NCBI GenBank assembly: GCA_018136815.1
Contig: CM030941.1
Location: 2,079,539-2,143,538 of the forward strand
Length of the DNA: 64,000 bases
Reading direction: 5' to 3'
From: Isochrysis galbana
Taxonomy: Eukaryota > Haptophyta > Isochrysidales > Isochrysidaceae
Part shown: positions 1-10,162 of the stretch, in pieces
Numbering within the stretch: the stretch's first letter is position 1
Layout of the letters: each line of letters opens with the position of its first letter
Translations under genes and position numbers: made by a program
The notes under the pieces: generated by a model
What the model was told of the DNA's origin: nothing
Seen by the model: only the letters and a program-made list of their open reading frames with translations
Database searches by the model: none

Positions 1-381
1 GCTTGGTGGCTAGTTCCACTAGCTCCTCGCTGGGTTTTTAGCCCACCCTTGTCGCTTATGTGAAATACGGGTCTCAAGTCGCCCATATCAATTCTTGTCG
101 CGGTTAGGGGGAGAGCCGCCCTTAGGTTTCCCCAAGGGAGCCTCTCTCCCTTGGTTTCCCCCCTTTGCGAGTTTTCGTCCGCGTCCCCTCCGTCCGATCG
201 GGATCCCCCGATCCCCAACCCCCCCCCCGCCCCCCTTTCTCTCTCTCTCCCCAAGTGTGTTAGGTCGGGGTTGATCATGCTCGATCCCCCTCCCTTGTTT
301 TCTTGTGTGTGCGCGCCCTTTGTTTCCTTGTTTGCGCTTCCCCCGTGTCCCGGGTGTTTCCCGCTCTTTCTCTTGTCTTCG

Positions 382-1242
382 TCCAGAGTTCCCGAGAGTC
401 GCCCCCATGGCCGCCCAGTCGAGCGCTAAGAGCAGGCCGGGCTCCCCCGTTTCGTCTAGGTAGGTATGCCTGTGTTAGTTGTAGCAGGTGAGTGGCCTCT
501 CCTATTAGGCGTTTCGGGACGAAGCCTAGTTGGACTTTCGAAATTATGTTTCCGATTACCATTTTTAGTCTGTTCGTAAGTATTTTGGCTAGGATTTTAT
601 AGTCGCTCTGCAGTAGCGTGATGGGTCTGTAGTTCCTGGCTGGGGTCTCGTGTCTCGTGTGTAGCCTTTTTTATATAGGAGTATTATGTCCCCTCCCCTC
701 ATGGATACACTCAGGTATCCCTGATCGAGTGCCAGATTTAGGACTCTTAGGAAGTCGTGTTTTACTAAGTCTATGAAACTTTTGTAGAATTCCGCCGGCA
801 GCGCGTCAGGTCCCGCGCTTTTGCCGCTGCCTATCTGCGCTACGGCGTTTTGGAGTTCTTCCATCGTGATTTTGCCTTCTATCGAGCCGCTACCGTGGGT
901 GTTCATCGGGCCTGCCTCCAGTGTCGCCTCCAACTCCAACTCGAGGTCTCTTACGTTGTTTCGTTCTTGGTAGAGCCATACGTAGTATTTCCGGAGTTCT
1001 CTGCGTATCTCCGCGTCGTCCGCGGTCGTGTGTCTTGTGTCCTTGTCCGGAGCGTTCCAGTCTCTTGTGACGTACAATTCCGGGATCGCGCTATTCGAGG
1101 TTCGGGATTGAAACTTCCGGAAGAATTCTTTCGTCATTCTTTCCTCGTGTTTAAGGGAGTCGAAGCTTTCTTTGGTCGTTGGTCTGGATGTTTTGCGGAT
1201 CGTGTGGGGCGCGGGCCACCGGACCATATCTAAGCCCTCCAC
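382..1242 (-). pseudogene. LINE reverse-transcriptase fragment, frameshifted
   Basis: Degenerate non-LTR retrotransposon reverse transcriptase. The minus-strand frame from 1242 to 589 carries a recognisable RT N-terminal block (TMEELQNAVAQIGSGKSAGP, then LPAEFYKSF and GDIILLYKKG). Near 640-660 the frame shifts and continues as NYRPITLLQSDYKI and then VQLGFVPKRLIGEATHLLQL. A second shift near 450 gives DETGEPGLLLALDW. These are successive RT palm and finger motifs of LINE-type elements, so the piece was one ORF now broken at least twice. The YxDD region and the C-terminus are not seen, so the copy is inactive. The clade cannot be assigned by eye. Confidence 0.8.
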
Positions 1243-1392
1243 CCCAATCCCCCTAGTAGTGTACGGGGGGAGCCGCCTGATAGCGGGGGGAGAAGGGCCG
1301 GGGGAATGGGGGTGTAGAGAGTATGCTACGTGCTACTTGTAGTGGGTAGTGGTTCCATTCGCCGCGAGTGCGGTAAGAATCTTAAAAGGTTT
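1208..1392 (-). repeat. LINE-associated terminal repeat, copy 1
   Basis: About 185 bp, nearly identical in the same orientation to 2098-2287 and related in reverse complement to 38208-38330. Minus-strand reading starts in an A-rich stretch next to the word TTCTTACCGCACTCGCGG. It passes CACTACTAGGGGGAT and encodes MEGLDMVRWPAP, which runs into the RT fragment to its left. That suggests the 5' region of a LINE-like element; the boundary is inferred from the shared edges of the copies. Confidence 0.7.
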
Positions 1393-2097
1393 TTTTTTGA
1401 TTGACGGGAACAACATTCAGCTTTTCCAACAGTATATATGTTACCCCCCAGGAGCCAACGCCCCCCAGGAGCTAGGAGCTATCGGGGGGCCCCGAGAGCT
1501 ATCGGGGGCAAATTTTCTCCCGATCGCCAACATTCCCATTCCCACCGGAGCTACCGGGGGACCGAGAAAATCCCCCGAGAGCTATTGGGAGATTTTACCT
1601 CCCCCGGGGAGCTATCGCTATCGCGTTTTAAGGTCGGCCCGCTTGCCAGGAGCCCACTGCCCTACTGACCCACTTCCTTCCCCACAGGCTCGCCCCATTC
1701 GCCCATCCTATCCAGTCGTGGCCAGCCCATTGCTCCAACCCCCCCTCCCCCCTGGTCGACAGGCATACAGGTGCAGCGTGGGGGGCCCAGAGGCTCTAGA
1801 GCGCCAGCGAGGGAGAGGCAGGGGAGGCCAGGGCCCAGCCCCAGCCTCCTCTACCCCCTGAGCTGGCCTCCAGGAGCCTCCAGGGGCCGCCAGAGGGCAG
1901 CTGGCGGCCTGCCGCAGGCGCGCCATCGCGCGTGCCGCAGGAGAGGGGAGAGAGAGCGCGGAGAAGGGGGGGAGCTCCGCCCACCGAAAAATCGGTAAGT
2001 CCCGCTCCTGCTTACAGGATAAGGCTCGGGACAGAGTCGGAGAGTCGGCCGCCCACTCGGAGACACAGGAGGAAGGGGGGGTAAGATCACCGGGGGG

Positions 2098-2287
2098 AGG
2101 CGCGGGCCACCGGACCATATCTAAGCCCTCCACCCCTATCCCCCTAGTAGTGTACGGGGGGGAGCCGCCTGATGGCGGGGGGAGAAGGGCCGGGGGAATG
2201 GGGGTGTAGAAAGTATGCTACGTGTAGTAGTTAGAAGTAGGTAGTGGTTCCATTCGCCGCGAGTGCGGTAAGAATATTAACAGGTTT
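2098..2287 (-). repeat. LINE-associated terminal repeat, copy 2
   Basis: Second copy of the 1208-1392 sequence in the same orientation. The shared part begins at GGCGCGGGCCACCGGACC and ends at GTGCGGTAAGAAT. Beyond it the copies differ: this copy is followed on the minus strand by sequence unrelated to RT, so it is probably a truncated or recombined insertion. Confidence 0.7.
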
Positions 2288-2309
2288 CAACTAAGTGACC
2301 CGATCTTCG

Positions 2310-2760
2310 AAACACGCGACAGAGGCGCCCTCACGATGAACACAAACTTGGCCTTAGTGGCACAAGCGCTCGACATGGCTGAGTAACTCGCCTAACCTTC
2401 CGACGAATCCCCCACCCCCACCACCTACGACCCAACACCGACGTCTTCGCGAGTAACACATCCCTAAGTCCAAGACCCAATGTGAAACATAACCACGGGA
2501 ACTTCAAGAAATAACCAACAGCCCGATGGCGCAAGAGGAGGCCGAGGAGTCGGAGTCGACCATCGGGGATCGGTACACGCCGCCTGCCACCGGAAAGACC
2601 CCGAACACTGGGCCCCTAAGTAGAGCACGAGGGGACGAGCCGCCAGGCGAGTGAGAGGGAGATTTAAGGTAAGCGAGCGCGGCTGCTAGATAGTTATGCA
2701 GGGTCGCGCGCGCGGCGTGAATGTTAAGAAGATTTTTTTTCTTTACTAGCACCGCCACAC
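2310..2760 (-). repeat. LINE-like fragment, inverted partner of 16540-16930
   Basis: Parts of this block reappear in reverse complement at 16540-16930. On this strand the word GATGAACACAAACTTGG matches the MNTNLSLV reading at about 16900. The minus strand here reads AARATLHNYLAAA, close to AARATLHSIFAAT at 16560. Both copies carry an A/T homopolymer run next to the common edge word. No intact frame survives. It is best read as a decayed retroelement segment of the same family as the 16.5 kb block. Confidence 0.5.
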
Positions 2761-3441
2761 ACATGTAGTAGTGCCCGCCCCGAACGCGCCTGGGTCCTCC
2801 CCAGGGCAAAAAGGAGCATCCGTCTGTCCGTCTGATGGTGCGGCTTGCCCGACCACACATCTTCAAGTGGAACCTGGCTAAAGGTTCTCGGCATCGGTCG
2901 GCCGACGTCCGATGTCTACTGTCTAGTGCTTGTGGACCACCAAAGTTCCCATCGATCATCCGTATCAGGTTTTCTTCCGTTGGCTCAAGCGATGGCACGT
3001 GCAAGATCAATCTCTTCACTCGACACGGGAAGATTTTCTGGCACAGCTTATTGTCACACCCAAGCATATTGGTGCCGGGAGTCTGAGCCTACTGAAGACT
3101 TGTTGTGCGCCAAGGCGCCGACGCCTGTGCAGGGGTAATTCAGCCAAATTTCTTGCGCTCATGTGCACGCATGCCCGCACGGCGCGCCTTGGAAGACTCC
3201 TCAGAGCGCTTTGCCTCGACGCGGAGCTCATTGAAGATCTGCAAAAAGTGGATGGGCATAGAGGCAGACAGGGCTAAGCTCAGCAAAACGAAGTCGTGAG
3301 TTGTTGGATTTCGAGTGAGGCGCCCGCCATGACTTGATGGTGCAGGTCGGAGAGCCTCGGCAGGGTAGCCAAGGCAGATGCCTCAATGAGCACCGCTGGC
3401 GAAGGGATTACTAGGATGCAGGGGCACATTGAGAGGAAAGT
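2761..3441. other. Intergenic; possible 3' exon of the kinesin gene
   Basis: No independent gene is supported. On the minus strand the part between 3228 and 3420 has short open stretches in several frames that could form a last exon or 3' UTR of the kinesin gene, but no junction can be chosen with confidence. Confidence 0.3.
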
Positions 3442-6400
3442 TCAAGTCAGGTATGCTGCCCGCGCCGTTGAGAAGCAAGGGGAATAAGGTCTCCTCCATC
3501 TGGTTACCTGCGTGGCCATCTCATCCGAGATGTTCCATATGCTAGCCATCTGTTTCGCCGAGAGCTTCATGAGTCCCTTGCCGTCAAGCGAGGGCGAGAC
3601 GTTGGGCAGCAGCGGGGCGAAGCTGCCACCACACACCTTCGAGAGGTAGTTACGTACTGCAGCCACATCGTACATCTTTGGATGCAACGTAGCGGGTTCC
3701 AGAGCAGGTGCAATAGGACGGACCGCTTGCTTCGTTTCGCGGCACACACTTGTTTCAGCCCCAATCTGGCAGACGGTGCGTAGAGTAGCGATCGAGTGTT
3801 CAGCATCTGTTGAAGCTGGAGAAACGGTGCCGATGACCGCCATGAGACTGCGAGGATCCGTCAAGGGGTAGGGAGGGGATAGAAGGTTCAGAGCGACGCC
3901 TCTTTGAGGATATGGATTGAACATGAATAACGCACACGGTGTGGACTTCAAAGCAGCGGTGCCGTCGGGGCACCGACGGCCGCCCTAAAGGTAATGAGAG
4001 CGCAGTTTCCTTTTCCTAAGTGAGCTCAGGCCATTCAGTTGCGTGTTCGTTGTCGTAAGTGCAAGCAACATACGTGTTTGGCCGTGTGAAGGAGTTGGCG
4101 AGGACCCGGGTAAGTGCGGACTGGCGGAAGGGGATGTGCACGTTCTGTTTGCCTTCCTCGGTTGCCACCCATTGCCGCATGCACTCCTTGAGCACGTGAA
4201 GAGACGCATTGATCTCAGCCCCCTAGAGACGGGTGGGAGCCAGCCCAATCACCCAATGAATCGCGCGGTCAAGGGGAGGGGCGCGGGGCGGGGAGGGGGG
4301 GCGTTCCTTCGGGAAGCCGGAATCGCCGTCTCTCTGCCTTTCGTCTAGACATGGCTCACCTCTTTCCTTCGGTCAGAATTGTGGTAGGCGGAGTCTTCTT
4401 TCCTCTCCGATCCGGCGCAATCCACAAGCGTGAGAATTGCACCACCCGCACGCGCACGCTTGCGTTGTAAAGGTGGCTCGCCATCCTGCACAACGCTAGT
4501 GCCGACACGCAGCTCGAGCTGGCATACGGCGTGCGAACGAGAGGAAGCAGCATTAGCGCCAGTGGCATGCGTGGCACGACGAGACTTGGCCTGTGCGATG
4601 GCTGCAATAAGCTCCTCGGCCGAGTTGATGTCGGCCGTGGTTGCGCCTAACAGTTGCGTCGTGCCTGAGTGCAAGAACAACCGGCGGCGAGTCTGCGATG
4701 TACCTCATCCGTCTAGCCACGTGCAACTGCCAACAATGGACTGCAACGTTTTGTGGCCCGTGGCCCTGCCCATGCCTCAAGCGGAGTAATGACTGAAAGG
4801 GAATCGTAGGGGCGGTGGGGGCTCACCCGACGCATCGTTGGCGAGCATTAGCTCTTTGCCGCGCTCTGCGGAGAGCAGGTCGACGCAACGGTCCCCCTTC
4901 ACCTCATAGAACTGGAGAACCGCGCGCGGCTCAGTTCTCGGCATGTCGGACGCTACCGCCGGGAGTAGCGCGGATGCGGAAAATTCTTCGATGCCTGCCA
5001 TCGTGTGCGTCTTGCCCGACCCCGTCTGGCCGTACATGAAGACGGTGGATGCGCCACCGCGAGCGACCTGAGGTCAAATCTAACCAAAGGACTGGATGAG
5101 TGGACACGTCCGATCGGCAGGTAGTGCGCTTGCACGTGATGGGGCAAGGGCAGCGAGGCGCACACAGGGCTTGGGGGCAAGGGCGGCGTGGCGCGCAGGA
5201 CTTCCTCTTGAGCCGCTCACGTTTTCGAGGAGCGGCACAATGGCCGACTCGCACAATTGCTCGTTACTACTGTCCTCGCCAAAGGACAGACCGACTCCGA
5301 ATTCATGATGTCGCACGAACATCCCCTTGAGATCGGGATTCATCATACACAAGTGCACTGCGATCGTTTGCGAGGCAGTAGAGACGACATCGAAATCGCC
5401 TCGTCCAGCTTCGTGAGAGAACAGCGGCCGCTTGCGAGCGACCACCAGCACCTTGCGCTGCTCTGCGGGCGGCTTTCCGCTGCTGGCGGTGCGCACCTGA
5501 GGGGCAGCACGAATGAGGGAGAGAAGGCGAAGTTGGTTGCTGCACCTCGACTCGCGAGCAAATAGGTTCAGACTGGAGGCTCAGCTTGGCACTGCTACTC
5601 ACATGCGACAATGGCTTCCGCGCGTGCAACTCGTCCCGCCACGCGGCAATGGAGGCCACAAAGGATTCGCGGTTGTTCCGACGCGAGGTACGCTTGTCGA
5701 TCATCTGACGGGTCACGGGGTCTTCCTTGTCCTTGATCGCCTCGGTAGCCTCGCGACCACCGCCCGCGCTGCTGGCTTGCCTCGCCCCCGAGAGGATGGA
5801 GGAGCTCCGGTTTGTGCGGGGGGGCATGGTTGCGTCCGACGGCGAGCGACCAAGTCGTGCCGGCAGCGCACTCGGGAGGCCGCAGGCAGAGGATGAGGCG
5901 CGCACAGCCGTGCGTCCCGAGTCCGTGGCCGGAGGAGGAGGCACAGTTGGCTTCGTCGCAGGGGGAGGAGGCGGCGCAGTGCGCGAAGTTGACGGCGCAG
6001 CTGCAAATGCTGATTCGAGATGAGTACACGAGGTGGCCTTCGGAGCATGGCTTGGAGCACTCGCCGGCGGGGCCAGGGGCTCGGGAGCTCCCGGTCTGAC
6101 CTTCACGCGCTGCTCAAGTGAGCGCAGAATCTCTTCAGCCGACGAGGTCGGCGACAGGAGCGGTGCCTGCGCGCTTGCCTGCTCCTCCCTGCCCGAATCG
6201 CCAGGTGGCGAGGTTCCAGCGCACACATCGCCTGACACGCCTTCCGTGTCGGCCTCGTTGGCATCGCGGCGGTCGACGGCGAGCGTGAGGACCCCCCGCA
6301 ACGTGGGAGGAGTTGGCGCGGCGGCGATGGTGCTCGTAGCCCCTCGCCAGCCCGCAGGGGGCGTGTCAGGGCAGGGGGGTGTTCCCGCAGACTGCTCGTC

Positions 6401-7872
6401 CGCCCCACTGAGCCCGTCAATGTGAGGGTCCTCGTGCGGCGCCTTGGGCTCAGTTGGGGGAGCAGGTAGGGCAGACATCCGGTGGGTGCTCATCAGCGGA
6501 GTGGAGGCCTCGCTCGAAGCCGGCGGGGGACCCTCTGGTTGCGTGAGGGGCATTGCCTGCATGTTGGGCGCAATAGCAGACACCGCTGGCGGGGGCGCCA
6601 CAGGCGAGTTTTGACCCGCAAGCGGCAGTACCAGCGCAGTTGGCGCCATGGACCACTTCTTGCGAGCCCGGGGCGCCTCTCCCTTCTGCGAATCTGCATG
6701 CTGCGGCATCGCCCTCGCAACGTCGTTGGTGGGATTGGAGGCCGTCAACACGGCTTGCCCAGGAGCGGCGCTCGCCTTAGCCTCACGCGACGCAGAGCGG
6801 GTGACCGGTACGCTCGGCCGGCCTTCTGTCGGCGAGTATGATGCTGCCCCAGCTGCGCCCTCCGCGGCTCCCCATGCTGCCGCGGGCGGGAAGGGCTTGG
6901 TGGCAAAGTTCTGCGTGGCCGCTCGGTTGTCCGGGTGGATCTGCTGCAGGAGGTGTATGACCTCCTCTTGCGAGGGTGCCCGGGTGAATTTGGCGGGGCC
7001 AGCCGGTGGACGCTGCTGCATTGCCTCTTCCTCGAGTTGCTGCTGGCGCACTTCGAGCAAAAGTTCTCGCGATGGCTGGGGGAATGGGTTCTGGCCGGTG
7101 ACCACGGCTGATGCATTTGGAGTCGGGTGCGGCGCGGCGGCGGCACTAGGCCCTGATGCAGAAACGGGTACTAGGCCCACGGCGATGCTCGGCGCCTCGA
7201 TCCCCCGCAGCATTTGCCGGTCTGCGCCCTCTGAAAGCCCCCCGTCTGCGGAACGCGCTGCGGCGCTAGGCGCCGCCTGTGACCGCCAGCCAAGGGGAAT
7301 GGCGGCCTCATGCGCGTCAGTTGGTCGCGAAGCGGAAGCGAGTCGGGCGGTGCGAAGCTTGCGCAGGGTGGGGGCCTGCGCGACACCAGCGGCTCCCTCG
7401 AGCGCAGCGACCAGGTGATTGCTCGCCGGGCGCGATGGTACCCCAATCGCCGCCACCGCCGCCTCAGTCGCCTTCGCCTCGGCCTCGGCGACCGCGTGCC
7501 GCTCGGCGGCTTCCCGCCTTCGCTGCTCGCTGCGGGGATGAAGGCAGCAGGAGGGCCGGGGCGAACGATTGTTGGTGAGCGACAGCTGACGCACGTCATC
7601 CCCTTGCTATCTCATACCCACGCACACGTTCCCCTCCCATCTCTACGCCCCTAGGCTTTTTCGCCCATCCTCCTCTCACTCTCGCTCTCGCCCTCCATTC
7701 CGCACCCTTCCTCCCTCACTCCATCCCTGGCAACACTCCCCCCTGCTCACCCCTTCCCCGCTCTCTCTCACCGAATCTCCTCGGCCTTCTGCTTCTGCTC
7801 ATTGCGCTTGCGTGCCCACTCATGAGCCAGGAAAGAGCGCTTGGCAGCAATCGGGTCTTCCGGCTTGGGCAT
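3442..7872 (-). CDS. Kinesin-13-like motor protein with C-terminal SAM-like domain
   Basis: Microtubule motor of the internal-motor type. Exons inferred by reading: 7772-7872, 5603-7529, 5221-5496, 4827-5067, 4360-4703, 4074-4222, 3508-3847 (or running on to the stop at 3442), about 1,120-1,150 residues. Residues ~1-640 are Pro/Ala/Ser-rich and look disordered, with a short helical start (KRNEQKQKAEEI joined to REQRRREAAERH). The motor then reads KVLVVARKRPL, P-loop YGQTGSGKTHTM, switch I NAASSRSH, switch II LVDCAGSE, GAEINASLHVLKECM, PFRQSALTRVLANSF and LMAVIGTVSP. After it, VRNYLSKVCGGSFAPLL and LMKLSAKQMASIW resemble a SAM domain. The loop-2 KVD motif expected in kinesin-13 depolymerases reads LKGMF here. 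The 5' start (Met at 7872, or an in-frame Met at 8061) and the last exon are uncertain. The family call is firm; depolymerase activity is not. Confidence 0.85.
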
Positions 7873-8067
7873 CTCGTCGGGAGAACACTGAGGCTTCCAG
7901 CCGAGGAAGAGCGAGGAGGAGAGAGGAGGGGAGGAGGGGAAGAGAGGAGAGGAGGGAGAGAAGCCCGCGACGGCGACTGGCGCCGGTGGTGGCTGGGCCA
8001 CACAGACGTGAGAGAGGGGAAGGGGGGGGAAGAGGGAGGGGGCCAAAGCCAGGAAGGACACACTTCA

Positions 8068-8140
8068 GAGAGAGAGAGAGAGGAAGGAGAGGAGAGGAGA
8101 GAGAGAGAGAGAGAGACAGAGAGAGACAGAGAGAGAGAGA

Positions 8141-8208
<68 letters not shown>

Positions 8209-8210
8209 TC
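8068..8210. repeat. Polypurine (GA)n microsatellite upstream of kinesin
   Basis: Almost pure GA repeat on the plus strand, CT on the kinesin coding strand, with irregular AGG and CAG interruptions. It lies just 5' of the first recognised kinesin exon, so it may be 5' UTR, intron or promoter. The Arg/Glu or Ser/Leu ORFs across it are low-complexity artefacts. Confidence 0.9.
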
Positions 8211-8571
8211 GCCCTTCAGCCCGATAGAGAAGTGAAAAGAAACGTGGCCAAAAACCAGATGAAAGAAGAAGAAGCGCCGGGCGGCTCGTTCGAGGCGCGC
8301 GAGGGGGGGCGGGCCGCGCCGTGCATGCCATGCCGCCCAGTGCGCCGCCGCTCCTCGCGCCTTCGAATTCGTGAACTTGTGGGGGGGGGGGTATTTAAAC
8401 ATAAGTCGTGTTTTGTTGTAGATACCTCAGTTCTACTCCCAGTGTCGCAACCTCATCCCGGCATCCCGACTGGATTCACCGTACTCCTATCGCCGTCCGG
8501 AACGCTAGCCACTCGATGTTACCTCTGTACATCACGATGCTGTCTATTCATGGACCACCCTATGGTAGGTC

Positions 8572-8757
8572 GGTCAAGCACTCTTTTAACTTCTAAGCTT
8601 CTAATGGTGTAAAAATGAAAACGTCAGGATTGAGGAAATGGAAATACAGCACGAAAGTAAAGCGGTAGAAACCCGGGAAAACACCCATTTATAGGGCGGT
8701 CAAATACTATTTTAACTTCTAAGGGTGTACAAATGAAAAGTCGAGATTGAGGAAATA
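8572..8757 (+). repeat. Two copies of a GGCGGTCAAA-type repeat end
   Basis: Two related ~65-bp segments (8572-8640 and 8694-8757) share GGTCAA, a T-rich stretch, TAACTTCTAAG, GTGTA-AAATGAAAA and GATTGAGGAAAT. The same pattern recurs at 38504-38570 and inverted at 58892-58945. This looks like the terminal part of a DNA transposon family, here as two nested or tandem ends. Confidence 0.5.
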
Positions 8758-8833
8758 CCCCAAAGTAAAGAGTAAAGCGTAAAGCGTAAAGCGGTAGCGG
8801 TAGAATCGTAAAAACTTTCTTTCTAGAATAATA

Positions 8834-9455
8834 CTACCTCCGTTCCAAAACTGAGATGTGAGAGAGCCTTTGGGAAGCGAGGGCGGCGCACAGAGAAGAG
8901 GAGGCACTAGATGGAGGGCCGGGGTGTGGGGAGGGTACATGCTGGCTTAACAAGGTGCTTTCGTTCAGGATGTTAACGAAAATCTAAAGCTAAAGCGCCC
9001 CACAACGTGTCAAAAACGGGCACTCCATTTACTGTCAGAAGCAACGTCACGACGATGCGGCAAGGCGCAAGGCGTGATGGTTTCCACCGGGAGGACCGTT
9101 GGTGGTTGAGCTCCTCTTCTTGCGCCCCTTGCCTTGCCACTCATACTCGCCCCCAGTGCGAGCGCCGCGCTGCGGCGGCTCCACCACCTTCATTCAGCCG
9201 CGCCATGCGGCCGCGAGTGCCACGGGCCAAGAGCTTTGGCGCCAATCGTTCGCGTCAGCCGATTTGCACACCCAGTCCACATTGAAAAGCTGCCCATTTC
9301 AATATTGTTTCGAGTGCTGAGCCCCCCCCCTCCTCACCCCATTAAGCCAGCATGTACCGGCAACCCCCCCATTGAAGTTGCGGTTTATTTATTTCAAGTT
9401 TTGGGGAGCTGTGAAAAGAAAACTGAAAAAATTTTCAGTTTTGGAACGGAGGTAG
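8834..9455. mobile_element. Stowaway-like MITE with TA target duplication
   Basis: The left end reads CTACCTCCGTTCCAAAACTG and the right end is its reverse complement, giving ~20-bp terminal inverted repeats. Both ends are flanked by TA (8832-8833 and 9456-9457). The TIR closely matches the published Stowaway pattern (CTCCCTCCGT followed by a CAAAA-rich stretch) of Tc1/mariner-related elements, which duplicate TA. The 622-bp interior has no transposase-length frame, so it would be non-autonomous. A further single end resembling the TIR lies near 52182. Confidence 0.75.
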
Positions 9456-9466
9456 TATAATAAAAC

Positions 9467-9640
9467 AACTGAGCGTTAGTACCACTACTCCCACTAGCCC
9501 GGTACCAACACGACAGCCCTCAGCGCACCTGCCCGTACACCTTGGCGCGTGCTGTTGACACAGATACATACTCCTATGCACCCCTCCAAATCTCCCCCCT
9601 CGCATGCCCCCGGCTCCCATTCTAACTCCCCACAAGTTAA
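9467..9640 (+). repeat. 174-bp dispersed repeat, inverted partner of 17667-17840
   Basis: Starts at AACTGAGC, passes TTAGTACCACTACTC and CACTAGCCCGGTA, and ends at CCCCACAAGTTAA. The reverse complement at 17667-17840 differs at only about ten positions. The first ~40 bp are also present at 16277-16320. The end abuts the TTAAGGTGG start of the module that follows. Confidence 0.85.
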
Positions 9641-10150
9641 GGTGGTTCTAAAGAGTAAAATTGGACGCTGCCGCTGCACCTGCCGGCCGCCCCCCCTCCC
9701 CCCCTCCTCCCCTCCTCCCACGGCCACCATGGTCCTGTTTGGCATGGGAGAGTTTGGTGACGCGTGGGGGCTGGCGCTGCAAGCACAGCTCGGATCCTCG
9801 GGGCCCGACGCGGCCTCGCCTGGGCCGCCAGCATCCAGCATCGCGTCGTGAGCCGATTGCGTGGGTGGAAGTGCGAGGACGCGGCAAGAAGGCGGCGACC
9901 ACACAGTGTGACCGCGAAGACCCAGAGGTTGCTGAGGCGGTGGCTGCCTCGAGGGAGGAGGACAGGGAGGAGGAGTGTGTGGTGCAGTGGCTGGAGGGGC
10001 TGCCTCTGGAGGCTGACGGCGAGCAGTGGGAGTGCTGGCTGGAGCAACCCTACGACGACGCAAGGTTTGCAGAAACCAAGTTTGGGCGAGAGAAGAGGTG
10101 GTGCGGTGCTCGATTATGGGGATCCTATTGTACGGCATCGGGGCAAACTG
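9637..10150 (+). pseudogene. Repeated CxVCD/W-rich module, copy A (frameshifted)
   Basis: Starts with TTAAGGTGG. An ATG at 9729 opens MVLFGMGEFGDAWGL, which stops at 9849. A second frame then carries QCDREDPEVAEAV followed by EECVVQWLEGLPLEADGEQW and ECWLEQPY. The same ordered motif, intact, is in copy B (minus strand, 11803-12255) and, cut short, in copy C (minus strand, 30118-30423). The two frames here need a frameshift or an intron to join. It overlaps the start of the hAT transposase frame, so it may be that element's accessory or N-terminal part. Function is unknown. Confidence 0.55.
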
Positions 10151-10162
10151 GAAGATCGCTGA

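Noticed and set aside
2835-3140. Possible integrase fragment
   Set aside because: Several frames look vaguely protein-like but no catalytic or zinc-finger motif could be aligned.
5303-7594. A separate 763-residue gene
   Set aside because: Its central part is one kinesin exon; both ends read into introns with good donor and acceptor sites.
7812-8612. Arg/Glu-rich ORFs across the GA tract, and the Ser/Leu-rich frame opposite
   Set aside because: Both are direct translations of (GA)n and cannot be judged as proteins.
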